The notes under the pieces were generated by a model. The model saw nothing but the letters and a program-made list of their open reading frames with translations, did no database searches and was not told the origin of the DNA. A DNA stretch of 45,165 nucleotides from an uncultured Flavobacteriales bacterium (GTDB lineage Bacteria > Bacteroidota > Bacteroidia > Flavobacteriales > Schleiferiaceae). The position numbers and the translations under genes were made by a program. Of the stretch, positions 36,901 to 44,809 are shown one piece after another. The DNA is taken from positions 1 through 45,165 of the forward strand of contig CALKDS010000008.1 of NCBI GenBank assembly GCA_938084135.1, written 5' to 3'. How positions within the stretch are numbered: the stretch's first letter is position 1; each line of letters opens with the position of its first letter.

Positions 36901-39900
36901 TTGGGAGACAGCATTCAACTGCGTTTCCGTGGGCAAAAGCCATCAGGCGGAGGTGCAACCAGAGGTGATGTAGCCATAGACGATATAACCATTGATAACG
37001 CGCCAGCGTGCCCAGCTCCAACATTACTCACAGTAACACCATTGACAGGAACATCAATCCAACTTGCATGGACGTCAGGAGGTGCAACAAATTGGATGAT
37101 TGAATATGGTCCTTCAGGTTTTGCTCAAGGTGCTGGAACATTTATTGCTGCTGGAACTAATCCATTTACTGTCACGGGACTCTCCTCTCAAACAGGTTAT
37201 GATTTTTATGTGAAAGACTCTTGCTCGGTTTCATCCACTTCAGCATGGGAAGGCCCGGCTTCAGCATTGACTCTTTGCGGAACTTTGACTGCACCATATT
37301 CTGAAGATTTTGAAGCTTCCCAATGGTACAATGATCCAGGCGGTTTCACCTATGGATCTATTGACACGTGCTGGAACAGAAGTAATATTTCTTCATCGAG
37401 TTTAACTTACTGGTGGCGTCCAGGGACTGGTACCACTCCGACGAATCAAACAGGTCCATCTGGTGATCATACCTCTGGAAACGGAAAATACTTGTACACT
37501 GAATCCTATAATGGAGCAGCCAGTACTACTTTAATTTCTTCAACTATTGACTTAGACACATTGTCTACTCCGGAACTGAGATTTTGGTACCATATGTATG
37601 GAAGCCTTATGGATTCTATGGCTGTGAAAATAGAAGTAAACGGAGCAATTAACTATTTATGGAGTCTTACAGGACAGCAGCAAGCCAATTCGAATGCCGC
37701 TTGGTTGGAAGCTGTAATTGATTTATCTAATTATGTTGGTGATGAGGTACGAATCCACTGGATTGGTTACCGGACTCCTGGCTTTAATAATCGAGCTGAC
37801 ATATCGATAGATGATGTTACAATTGATAATGCTCCTCCATGTTCAGGAGTTCCTTCTCTGCAGGTTACGAGCACCACGACAACAACAGGAACGATAAGTT
37901 GGACTTCAAGTTTTTCTGGTAGTGTTGAGTTAAATTACGGACTTTGGGGAGGTTTGCCAGGTTCAGGAACTACAGTACCAGTTACCTCTTCTCCATATGT
38001 ATTGACAGGATTAAATCCAGGAACAACATACTTTGTCTCGATACGACGGACATGTCCTTCTTCAAGCTCTTTTGGTTCTTGGAGTCAGGCAGATACCTTA
38101 ACAACATTGTGTGCCACCATAGTTGCTCCTCATACTGAGAACTTTGATATTAATTGGAACCCGGGTCCAAATGCAAATAATCAGGGAGGATATAACGGGG
38201 GCTCAACGATAGGTGCTTGTTGGACAAGAACACCTGCAAGTGGAGGTACTACTGGAGCAACAGCAGTTTACCATTGGGGAGGAAGCACAGGAGGTACACC
38301 AACGGGTAATACTGGTCCAAGTGCAGATCATACCTCAGGATTTGGAAACTATGCTCTAACTGAAGCTTCTTACACACCGTTTGAACAAATTGCATATCTA
38401 GTTTCTCCTGCTATAGATATATCAGCTTTAGCATTTCCAGAGTTACGTTTTTGGTATCATATGGATGGCACCACGATTAATTCTCTGAGAATAGATTTCC
38501 AAAATGTAAATGGTTCATGGGTTTCTGTGGATTCTCTTGTGGGAGCGCAGGGAAATAGCTGGCAGGAGCGGGTTATCACCATACCTCAGAGCTATGGTCC
38601 AATTATGAAAGTTAGGTTCAAGGCAAGAAAGCAAAATGTCAATGCATCACAATCCAGTGATATCGCAATTGATGATTTTAGTATTTCAAGTGCGCCCACA
38701 TGTCCAGATCCAAGTAACATAGTTGCGACACCTCTTAATGCCACTTCCACACTTGTCACATGGACAGGTGGAGGTTCAGGAACCGCTATTATCGAATATG
38801 GACTTTCAGGGTTTGCTCCAGGGTCTGGAACTAAGATTACTACAACTTCCAACCCTTACACGTTGACAGGATTAAATCCTGGAGCTCTTTACGATATATA
38901 TGTCCAAGATTCATGTGGTGCCAATGATTATTCTAACTCTGTTGGGCCGATCGCAGTGCAGTTATTCACATGCACCAATGGATGTCAGTATACGTTGGAA
39001 CTTAATGATGCGAATTCAAATGGATGGGTCAGTAATTGGCAAGGAACAACCTTCCATGAGCTAAGTGTGACAATAGGGTCTATAATAACGCCTTACACGC
39101 TAACAGCTGGTGGGTCTGCATTATTCTCTATGAATGTATGCGATGGAGATACCATCAGGGTTAGGTTTATTAATACCGGGTTTGCCTCTAATCAAGTAGG
39201 ATGGTATCTTATGAACTCTACTGGAGATACTGTTACCAGTCATATACCCGGAGGGAATTTAACTACTGGCTATAAATTTGAAGGAAGTGTAGTTTGCACG
39301 AATACTTGTCCACCGCCGGTAGCGTCTTTCACTCTAGTTCAAAATGGTCTCGCCATAGATTTAGACGGATCTGCTAGTACCGGAACTTCATTAAATCATA
39401 TCTGGACCTTTGGTGATGGTAACAGTGGCTCGGGACCAATAACGAATCATAATTATGTTAATGATGGTATTTATACCGTGGAGCTTCTAGTTATGGACCA
39501 ATGTGGACAGATGGATTCAACTAATCAGGTTGTAACTGTCTGTGATACGATGATATCTGCTTTTACCTATACTTTGAATCAGTTTCAGGCTGACTTTAAT
39601 AGTGGTCTAGACTCTACGGTTTATTCAAATATTATTTGGGACTTTGGCGATGGTCAAATAAGTAATCTCGCCAACCCAACTAATAATTATGCCGTTGGAG
39701 GTAGCTATTATGTTAGTCTATCTGCTCTGAATATTTGTGGGGACACACTCACAGTTGGGGATACATTGGAAATTTGCACTAAGCCTATAGCTGAATTTAC
39801 TTGGTTTATCGTTTCATCAAATGCGAGTGGAATGTTAGTTCAGTTTGATGCTACTTCTTCAATAAATGCCAATACATTTACATGGTATTGGGGCGATGGA

Positions 39901-40305
39901 ACATCATCAACCGGTGCTAATTTTATCCAGCATTTGTATTCTGTTCCTTCTTTGAACTATACAATTACTCTTGTGATATCAAATCAATGTGCACTTGGAG
40001 ATACATCCGTTCATACATTGAATGAAACCAATATTGACGAATCAGAATTAGGATCGAAGGCACAAATTTATCCAAATCCAAAAGGGGTCTCTCAGATTTT
40101 TAATATCTCGGGATGGTCCTCGAACTCATCAGCAGAATATGAAGTGGTGGATGGCTTTGGTAGAGTTTTATATCAAGGTGAGATTAATACCAATTCTGTT
40201 GGAGATGCTGGTCTTCCTGATTTTGATCTACCAGCGGGTATGTATCGCATAAGATTAATAGGAGAGGATTATAGGCAGAATTTTAATGTCGCAATAATTC
40301 AATAA
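33952..40305 (+). CDS. giant secreted protein with alternating fibronectin III and MAM-like modules, PKD domains and T9SS type A sorting domain
   Basis: A 2117-residue exported protein with signal peptide MMTKGFFKSILVLGIFVFSS ending near SVLKGQ. After a unique N-terminal region (to about 170) there are six fibronectin type III-like units (opening TCFAPTNLNV, TCPAPTGLVA, TCPDPYALTV, ACPAPTLLTV, PCSGVPSLQV, TCPDPSNIVA) alternating with five MAM-like units that begin at Cys 268, 550, 827, 1109 and 1387 and share GPSSDHTSG and DIAIDDITI-type signatures. A further beta-sandwich (about 1680-1785), three PKD domains (TFGDGN, IIWDFGDGQ, TWYWGDGT) and a type A CTD with IYPNPKGVS and VDGFGRVLYQGE follow. 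No catalytic motif is seen. It is probably a surface adhesin or matrix protein secreted through the T9SS. Codon use is richer in G and C than in neighbours, as expected for Gly/Thr/Ser-rich repeats. Confidence 0.9.
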   Translation: MMTKGFFKSILVLGIFVFSSVLKGQIIDSTFSHPGPSISTLFVGGGGPTISTLSTCPDSIVANIPANNWVYGVDISYSMTAPTSGGGWMSEQYSYVSCRSTGLSEATISQGAGNTGGTQTYSRQGVNIANGLSLTGKLVFDMHAFRTWGGFGCDTTINKVDSATWSIKVSYGPAPTCFAPTNLNVTTILSNSADISWTTGGATNFQIRYDTVGFSPTNTTSPWLSVASQSASLTGLMSASSYDIYVRDSCGVGNSSLWAGPLTITTLCNPLTAPFMESFSGAAWSDGNGWSNAGNTIDSCWTRNPESPTGTGGGQPFAWGTQDGGTPTNNTGPSSDHTSGTAAGKYLYTEASGGGYQDNALVTSPLVDISALTSPSITFWRHMYGNNTGTLALDVWTPSGGWQNNVWTHSGAVQTSSNVAWDSINVSIAGLSNDTIRVRFRGVRSFGNTGDMAIDDITFENGPTCPAPTGLVATNVGFTDATFSVTGTSSSYQLKGTLGTNSLIGPAFSSTSGTLTGASPGQTYDVFVRSICGPGDTSSWYGPIIVQTLCAPVLPFLENFDGTAWSDGTGVYNTGDALAPCWFRDPEGCTSSADPYSWNIRSAAPSTYGSPSQDVSGSGNFAYTESSSGLPGQVAYLRMPPVDASSLTTPALTFSYHAFGNSMGSLSFEVWDPSNGWGTPTLVFSGAQQTAANAAWKDTTFTLAVTSDTLMVRFKAIRGSANQSDLAIDEVGIIEAPTCPDPYALTVNTGSAASVTLSWTTGGATMWNIAYGQAGSVAYVPFTTASTNPFTLTGLSPGTSYEFYVRDSCGPGDVSDWVGPVTFNTPCATIAAPYSEDFDLNFDEGNGFSNSGSTIDICWNRNPSTGTGTPWFNQPYHWGGGTGTTPSGNTGPSSDHTSGSGSYAYIEASGNNGTSADLFTPIIDLDTLSNPELVFWKHQYGNQMGTFSVAISINGGSYSTIHTASGDQGNSWLQVKVPLTTTSLGDSIQLRFRGQKPSGGGATRGDVAIDDITIDNAPACPAPTLLTVTPLTGTSIQLAWTSGGATNWMIEYGPSGFAQGAGTFIAAGTNPFTVTGLSSQTGYDFYVKDSCSVSSTSAWEGPASALTLCGTLTAPYSEDFEASQWYNDPGGFTYGSIDTCWNRSNISSSSLTYWWRPGTGTTPTNQTGPSGDHTSGNGKYLYTESYNGAASTTLISSTIDLDTLSTPELRFWYHMYGSLMDSMAVKIEVNGAINYLWSLTGQQQANSNAAWLEAVIDLSNYVGDEVRIHWIGYRTPGFNNRADISIDDVTIDNAPPCSGVPSLQVTSTTTTTGTISWTSSFSGSVELNYGLWGGLPGSGTTVPVTSSPYVLTGLNPGTTYFVSIRRTCPSSSSFGSWSQADTLTTLCATIVAPHTENFDINWNPGPNANNQGGYNGGSTIGACWTRTPASGGTTGATAVYHWGGSTGGTPTGNTGPSADHTSGFGNYALTEASYTPFEQIAYLVSPAIDISALAFPELRFWYHMDGTTINSLRIDFQNVNGSWVSVDSLVGAQGNSWQERVITIPQSYGPIMKVRFKARKQNVNASQSSDIAIDDFSISSAPTCPDPSNIVATPLNATSTLVTWTGGGSGTAIIEYGLSGFAPGSGTKITTTSNPYTLTGLNPGALYDIYVQDSCGANDYSNSVGPIAVQLFTCTNGCQYTLELNDANSNGWVSNWQGTTFHELSVTIGSIITPYTLTAGGSALFSMNVCDGDTIRVRFINTGFASNQVGWYLMNSTGDTVTSHIPGGNLTTGYKFEGSVVCTNTCPPPVASFTLVQNGLAIDLDGSASTGTSLNHIWTFGDGNSGSGPITNHNYVNDGIYTVELLVMDQCGQMDSTNQVVTVCDTMISAFTYTLNQFQADFNSGLDSTVYSNIIWDFGDGQISNLANPTNNYAVGGSYYVSLSALNICGDTLTVGDTLEICTKPIAEFTWFIVSSNASGMLVQFDATSSINANTFTWYWGDGTSSTGANFIQHLYSVPSLNYTITLVISNQCALGDTSVHTLNETNIDESELGSKAQIYPNPKGVSQIFNISGWSSNSSAEYEVVDGFGRVLYQGEINTNSVGDAGLPDFDLPAGMYRIRLIGEDYRQNFNVAIIQ
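34753..38700 (+). repeat. five in-frame tandem modules of about 840 bases
   Basis: Module starts (the Cys codon opening each MAM-like unit) fall at 34753, 35599, 36430, 37276 and 38110, giving spacings of 846, 831, 846 and 834 bases. Each module is one MAM-like plus one fibronectin III-like unit. The copies have diverged in sequence but keep the same key motifs, so they are old internal duplications of a protein-coding module rather than recent DNA repeats. Confidence 0.8.
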
Positions 40306-40325
40306 CCGATTTAATTCATCGTTTG

Positions 40326-40360
40326 AATCCCCTTGGTTATGACTCATAATCAAGGGGATT
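40326..40360 (+). terminator. intrinsic terminator after the giant secreted protein
   Basis: A 15-bp stem pairs 40326-40340 (AATCCCCTTGGTTAT) with 40346-40360 (ATAATCAAGGGGATT), including one G-U pair, around the five-base loop GACTC. It starts 20 bases after the stop codon. The T-run after the stem is weak (TTCTTAG), so termination may be partial or assisted. Confidence 0.7.
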
Positions 40361-40408
40361 CTTAGTATAAGAGTTCGATAAGCGTTACTTTTATAGCCTT
40401 AAGAATAA

Positions 40409-41140
40409 ATGCTGGAATTAATTAAGATGGAACATCTTTTAACCCTTGATATGCTTTTTGCTTTTTTAACCTTGTCTTTGATGGAGGTTATACTGGGTAT
40501 TGATAATATCATATTCATAAGTATTCTCACCAATAAATTACCTAAAGAGATCAGAGCTCGCGCGAGATTTTTTGGTATTGGTCTTGCTTTAGTAACGAGA
40601 ATATTAATGTTATTAAGTATAAAATGGATAATGGGTTTAACGGAGCCATTTGCTGAAATTGGTGGATTTGAGCTGACGGGACGTGGATTGATATTGTTTT
40701 CAGGAGGTATGTTTTTATTGATTAAATCGGTTAAAGAACTTTATCTTTTTGTTGAGAAAGAGCATCTTGAAATCGGTTCGAAACTAAATATTAGAAAGAA
40801 TTTAGTAGGAATCATCATACAGATAGCTTTTTTAGATATTGTATTTAGTTTTGATAGCATTCTGACAGCCATTGGGATGACTGATTATTTACCCATAATG
40901 ATCGCGGCAATTGTTGTTGCTATGGTTGTAATGCTTTGTTTCAGTGGCGTGGTTTCTGACTTAGTAGAAAAATTCCCTTCATTGCAAATATTAGCTTTGA
41001 CTTTTTTGGTCCTAATCGGCTTCATTTTAATATTTGAAGCTATTGAAATTCACGTTCCTAAGTCATATATCTATGCAGCGGTTGGCTTTTCGTTGATTGT
41101 CGAATTGATTAATATGCGCGCTCGACTGCGCAGAGGTTAG
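40409..41140 (+). CDS. TerC-family integral membrane protein
   Basis: A 243-residue protein with about seven membrane segments. TerC signatures are present: SLMEVILGIDNIIFISI in the first helices and IVFSFDSILTAIGMT in the fifth, each carrying the acidic residues thought to bind the metal. Family members (Alx, MeeF) export manganese and help load manganese onto or protect secreted proteins. A second in-frame ATG at 40427 (MEHLLTLDML) is equally plausible as start and would remove six residues. A near-match to the -7 box, TACTTTTA, lies at 40386-40393. The acyltransferase gene begins 7 bases after the stop. Confidence 0.88.
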   Translation: MLELIKMEHLLTLDMLFAFLTLSLMEVILGIDNIIFISILTNKLPKEIRARARFFGIGLALVTRILMLLSIKWIMGLTEPFAEIGGFELTGRGLILFSGGMFLLIKSVKELYLFVEKEHLEIGSKLNIRKNLVGIIIQIAFLDIVFSFDSILTAIGMTDYLPIMIAAIVVAMVVMLCFSGVVSDLVEKFPSLQILALTFLVLIGFILIFEAIEIHVPKSYIYAAVGFSLIVELINMRARLRRG

Positions 41141-41147
41141 TCGGGCT

Positions 41148-41861
41148 ATGGTTATTTTTCGACTTATTTACAGAATCCCTGTTTTTTTAATTTCATGTCT
41201 ATTGGCTATTAGCCTTACGTTTATCGCGAAGTTTTTGGGAGCTTCTATAACGATCAGACACGGTATCTATTCTGTGTGGCGTAAAACGTTTTTATTCTTG
41301 ATGGGTATCAAAATAAAAGTAAAAAGTGGTTTGAAACCTGAATTTGCTGCCATTTTAATGGGGAATCACAGATCTTATGCAGATGTACTTTTTATTTTAA
41401 GCGGAACGCCTACCGTTTTTTTGAGTAAAGCAGAAATAAAAAAATGGCCTATTATATATCAAGCAGCGCAGGCTCTGGATACCGTATTTGTTCAAAGAAA
41501 CGATAAGGAATCGCGTTCTAACGCGAGAAAAGATCTGGCAAAAAGTATTTCAAGAGGATTAAGTCCTGTGGTTTTCCCTGAAGGTACAACATCATACAGT
41601 GGCCTGCTAGATTTTAATCCCGGCATGTTTTACACTGCTGCTCAGATGCAAGTTCCAATTGTTCCGTTTGTCATTGAATATTCTGATCCTGAGATGGCTT
41701 GGGTGGGTAAAGAAAAATTTATTCCTCACTTGCTACGAATGTTTATGAGGCCAAAATGGCATGTTGATTTAACAATTGGTGATGCCTTTTCTGGAGACAA
41801 TGGTGAGAAATTATCTAAAGATGTTCATGCTTGGATGCAAAGAAACCTAAGCAATGGATGA
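41148..41861 (+). CDS. 1-acyl-glycerol-3-phosphate acyltransferase-like protein (PlsC family)
   Basis: A 237-residue membrane-associated acyltransferase. An N-terminal hydrophobic segment (about 9-30) is followed by the catalytic motif GNHRSYAD (His74, Asp79) and the glycerol-phosphate-binding VFPEGTTSYSG at about 142-152. PlsC makes phosphatidic acid from lysophosphatidic acid. Because this copy is locked between terC and a polysaccharide flippase, acylation of another lipid or glycan is possible. Its last 8 bases overlap the flippase start. Confidence 0.85.
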   Translation: MVIFRLIYRIPVFLISCLLAISLTFIAKFLGASITIRHGIYSVWRKTFLFLMGIKIKVKSGLKPEFAAILMGNHRSYADVLFILSGTPTVFLSKAEIKKWPIIYQAAQALDTVFVQRNDKESRSNARKDLAKSISRGLSPVVFPEGTTSYSGLLDFNPGMFYTAAQMQVPIVPFVIEYSDPEMAWVGKEKFIPHLLRMFMRPKWHVDLTIGDAFSGDNGEKLSKDVHAWMQRNLSNG

Positions 41862-43200
41862 TAAGAAGAAAGGTGAATCTGGTTATGGCATTGGAAGCAA
41901 TGTAGTGGCTAATGGTATCCTTCAATTTCTCAACTATGCCTTTCCCATTATTACTCTTCCTTTTGTTGGAAGAATAATTGGAACTGAAGAATTTGGTGTT
42001 ATAAATTTTTACAGTGTATTAGTTGGGTATTTTACCTTGTTTGTCATCTATGGATTTGATGCTTCAGCCACACGCAGAGTTCCAGATCTAGTAAAGAGCC
42101 CCTCTGCTCTCAAGGTTTTTTTTGTAGAGATCCAATCATCTAAGATTCTACTGCTATTAATTGCAGCCTTAGTCTATTCTATTCTTCTTCTTTTAATACC
42201 TGATGGCAATGAGCATTATAAAGTGGCTTGGTCAACATTTGCAGTAGCCGCTGGCTGGTCATTTATGCCAAATTGGTTTGTTCAGGGGATAAGAAGGATG
42301 AAGGAATTGGTATGGTTAAATATAATTCCAAAAACTTTTTTTTTAGTGCTTATATTTCTATTTATACGCTCGGTAAATGACAGTTATTTATATCCTCTTT
42401 TTATATCTCTTTCTACTGTTCTTTCTGCCTTTTTGAGTTTGATATATTTGAGACTGAGACTAAAAATGCCATTAAAAATTCGTTTTAATCAGTCAATTTT
42501 CAATAGGCTTTGGAGTGAGCGCTTGGTTTTTTTATCAAGCCTGATTAATAACCTCAATCAAACGGTTAGCATTATCATTCTAGCCTCATTTGTTTCATAT
42601 TCTCAGGTAGGTGTTTTTTCTCTGGGCTGGAGGATGATGAATGTTATTCAGGTTCTGGTCTCGGTTCCCATTCTTCAGGCTCTTTTCCCTGTGTTGGGGG
42701 TGCAATTGAGGTCAGATATCCAAGAGGGAACTAAATTGTTAAACCGGTCAATACCCTTACTTCTGATTATTGTTACTATTGCCAGTGGCTCCTTGTGGCT
42801 CGTCTCTCCATGGCTCATTAATTTCTTTTTTGGAGCCGAGTTCATAGATGCTGCAGGGGTATATCAACTCATCGCATTTGTGCCGTTGATTTCACTTTTG
42901 AATCATCTTATTGGATCATCATTTTTGTTGAATTTAGGTTATGATAATGATGTGCTCAGGGTAACTATAGTCGCTTCGATAACAGCAATAATATTGAATT
43001 TATTTTTGATATCATCATATGGTTTACGGGGTGCGATAATAGCTTTAATATTGACGGAAATAATCTTATTAACTCTTTACAGTGCAATTTGTAAAAGGCG
43101 CGATCTAAAGTTTTGGAGTACCAATCAATGGAAATTGAGTTTAGTCATAGATCATTTAAAAGCGATAATTAAAGGTGGGGCATTAAGTAAAAAATACTAA
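41854..43200 (+). CDS. oligosaccharide flippase (Wzx-like, MOP superfamily)
   Basis: A 448-residue protein with about 12-14 membrane segments. The start region SNVVANGILQFLNYAFPIITLPFVGRIIGTEEFGVINF is the typical first-helix pattern of the polysaccharide-synthase/Wzx family, with conserved Pro and Gly residues. It would flip undecaprenyl-diphosphate-linked oligosaccharide from the cytoplasmic to the periplasmic side. Its ATG lies within the acyltransferase stop region, so translation is probably coupled. The downstream 160-base gap contains a separate promoter, so the flippase is not obligatorily co-transcribed with the sugar transferase. Confidence 0.88.
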   Translation: MDDKKKGESGYGIGSNVVANGILQFLNYAFPIITLPFVGRIIGTEEFGVINFYSVLVGYFTLFVIYGFDASATRRVPDLVKSPSALKVFFVEIQSSKILLLLIAALVYSILLLLIPDGNEHYKVAWSTFAVAAGWSFMPNWFVQGIRRMKELVWLNIIPKTFFLVLIFLFIRSVNDSYLYPLFISLSTVLSAFLSLIYLRLRLKMPLKIRFNQSIFNRLWSERLVFLSSLINNLNQTVSIIILASFVSYSQVGVFSLGWRMMNVIQVLVSVPILQALFPVLGVQLRSDIQEGTKLLNRSIPLLLIIVTIASGSLWLVSPWLINFFFGAEFIDAAGVYQLIAFVPLISLLNHLIGSSFLLNLGYDNDVLRVTIVASITAIILNLFLISSYGLRGAIIALILTEIILLTLYSAICKRRDLKFWSTNQWKLSLVIDHLKAIIKGGALSKKY

Positions 43201-43210
43201 AAAATAATAG

Positions 43211-43251
43211 TTGCTTTGCAATACAAGTATGCGAAAACGCAATACAATTGC
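43211..43251 (+). promoter_or_regulatory. repeated GCAATACAA motifs upstream of the polysaccharide genes
   Basis: GCAATACAA occurs at 43218-43226 and again at 43239-43247, exactly 21 bases apart (two helical turns). The first is joined to TTGCTTTGCAA (43211-43221) and the second lies within GCAATACAATTGC (43239-43251), each an inverted repeat around a 3-base centre. The arrangement is that of a tandem operator. A TAAATTTG box follows at 43254-43261. Confidence 0.35.
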
Positions 43252-43319
43252 TCTAAATTTGTCATAATCAACCAGGTAGTTACATGTTTTGTGCCTCACT
43301 TATTTTTTTTTTTAAACCC

Positions 43320-43352
43320 TTGCAATCAAGGACTTTTAGAAGCTTACTTTTG
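43320..43352 (+). promoter_or_regulatory. promoter of the surface polysaccharide locus
   Basis: TTG at 43320-43322 and a perfect TACTTTTG at 43345-43352 are separated by 22 bases, within the 17-23 spacing known for Bacteroidota promoters. The ATG of the sugar transferase follows 8 bases later (43361), so the leader would be very short. A second -7-like TAAATTTG is at 43254-43261. Confidence 0.6.
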
Positions 43353-43360
43353 CATCTCCT

Positions 43361-43933
43361 ATGAATAGCTATCTATCGAGCAGCTTAAAACGATCCTTGG
43401 ACGTTTTTATTTCAGTACTGGTTTTGCCCTTTGCGCTGGTGCTTATGATTATAGGTGGTATCCTTATCATATTAACAACCGGTGGTAGAGTTTTTTACAG
43501 CCAAAACAGAATAGGTAAGAATGGAAAAGAGTTTAAAATTTTAAAACTAAGGACCTTAGTTAAGAATGCCAGTGGGGATCTTGCTGGAATGACAAAGAAT
43601 GACCCTCAGATATTTTGGATAGGTCGTCATTTAAGAAGATGGAGAATAGATGAATTGCCTCAGATTTTCAATATTCTACTAGGAGACATGAGCTGGGTGG
43701 GGCCTAGACCAGAGCGGCCTCATCTGGTTGCCAATTTTTACAAGTTGCACAAAGACTATGAGATCAGGCATAAGGCACTACCAGGAATTACGGGTCTTGC
43801 TCAGATTAATCTCCCTGATGCAACTCCAAATGATACTAGGGAAAAATTACCCTTTGATATTGAATACTTGAGGAAGGCAAGTTTTTTCATGGATTTGAAA
43901 ATTATTTGGAAAACAATCCAAGCAATAGGTTAA
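43361..43933 (+). CDS. initiating sugar-1-phosphate transferase (bacterial sugar transferase family)
   Basis: A 190-residue monotopic phosphoglycosyl transferase, the size of the minimal catalytic (PglC-like) class. One N-terminal membrane helix (about 12-38) is followed by GGRVFYSQNRIGKNGKEFKI, a KLRTL segment, the catalytic Asp-Glu in WRIDELPQ (97-98), GPRPERP (114-120) and PGITGLAQI. It transfers a sugar phosphate from a nucleotide sugar to undecaprenyl phosphate, starting a repeat unit for capsule, exopolysaccharide or O-antigen. It is preceded by a well-formed promoter and followed 6 bases later by a GT2 gene. Confidence 0.92.
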   Translation: MNSYLSSSLKRSLDVFISVLVLPFALVLMIIGGILIILTTGGRVFYSQNRIGKNGKEFKILKLRTLVKNASGDLAGMTKNDPQIFWIGRHLRRWRIDELPQIFNILLGDMSWVGPRPERPHLVANFYKLHKDYEIRHKALPGITGLAQINLPDATPNDTREKLPFDIEYLRKASFFMDLKIIWKTIQAIG

Positions 43934-43939
43934 TTATCC

Positions 43940-44809
43940 ATGCGAATTGGCGGTGTGTTTTCAGTCTACAAAGGAGACAATCCCATTTTTCTGCGACAGG
44001 CTCTTGATAGCATTTTAACAGATCAAACAAGGCTCCTGGATGAATGTGTGGGAGTCATAGAGGGAGAAATAGGGAATGAACTCACCAAAGTGTGTGATAT
44101 TTTTCCTCATGTTAAATGGCTCAAAATGAATCAATCAAATGTTTTTGGCTTACCAAAAGCATTAAGCATAGCAGTAGACAACATAAATACAGACATTGTA
44201 TTAAAAATTGACACTGATGATTTATATCCTAATAACCGGGTTGAATCTACTGAGTCTGCTTTTCAAAATGACCAGTCTTTAGATTTACACGGAGGTCAGG
44301 CTCATGAGTTTTCTCAGGACTTTAAAAAGAATTTTGGTTTTCGTTCTGTTCCGCTGAAAAAATCAGAAATATTAAGATTTTCTAAGTCTAGGAATCCATT
44401 CAACGGCCCGAGTGTTGCTTTTAAAAAGTCAGCTTTTGTTAGGTTTGGAGGATTTCCTCAAGTTGAGGCCAATGAGGACTATTGCCTTTGGGGGCATTTT
44501 CTCGTTAATGATCTTAATGTTTCAAATAGCTCTGAGGTCTATGTCTACATGCGCGGCGGAAATGACTTGGTATCAAGGAGGAGTTCAAGGCGATATAGAA
44601 AAGGAGAACTTCAGGCATTGAAGTATCTGAGACATATAGGTTTGTTTACTTACAGTCAATTTATGAGGCATGTTATTGCGAAACAAATTGTTAGAAGGCT
44701 CCCAGTAAAATGGAATTCCTACATTTATTCAAATTTGAGAAACAACAAAGGGCAGGAGATACCTGATAATCTTCAAACTATTTTACAAAAAAATGGAAAT
44801 GAAAACTAA
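43940..44809 (+). CDS. family 2 glycosyltransferase
   Basis: A 289-residue enzyme of GT-A fold. The N-terminal RIGGVFSVYKGDNPIFLRQAL and the metal-binding DTDD (91-94) after IVLKI mark a GT2 inverting glycosyltransferase. The catalytic-base region is seen as EANEDYCLWG (near 178), and a basic C-terminal segment follows without membrane helices. It would add a sugar to the undecaprenyl-linked acceptor made by the preceding enzyme; donor and linkage cannot be read. Its final 17 bases overlap the start of the exporter gene. Confidence 0.88.
   Translation: MRIGGVFSVYKGDNPIFLRQALDSILTDQTRLLDECVGVIEGEIGNELTKVCDIFPHVKWLKMNQSNVFGLPKALSIAVDNINTDIVLKIDTDDLYPNNRVESTESAFQNDQSLDLHGGQAHEFSQDFKKNFGFRSVPLKKSEILRFSKSRNPFNGPSVAFKKSAFVRFGGFPQVEANEDYCLWGHFLVNDLNVSNSSEVYVYMRGGNDLVSRRSSRRYRKGELQALKYLRHIGLFTYSQFMRHVIAKQIVRRLPVKWNSYIYSNLRNNKGQEIPDNLQTILQKNGNEN

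Noticed and set aside
34753-38700. Regular repeats considered as a CRISPR array or DNA satellite
   Set aside because: The period is about 840 bases, the units are in frame and code for recognised beta-sandwich domains, and short identical repeats with spacers are absent.
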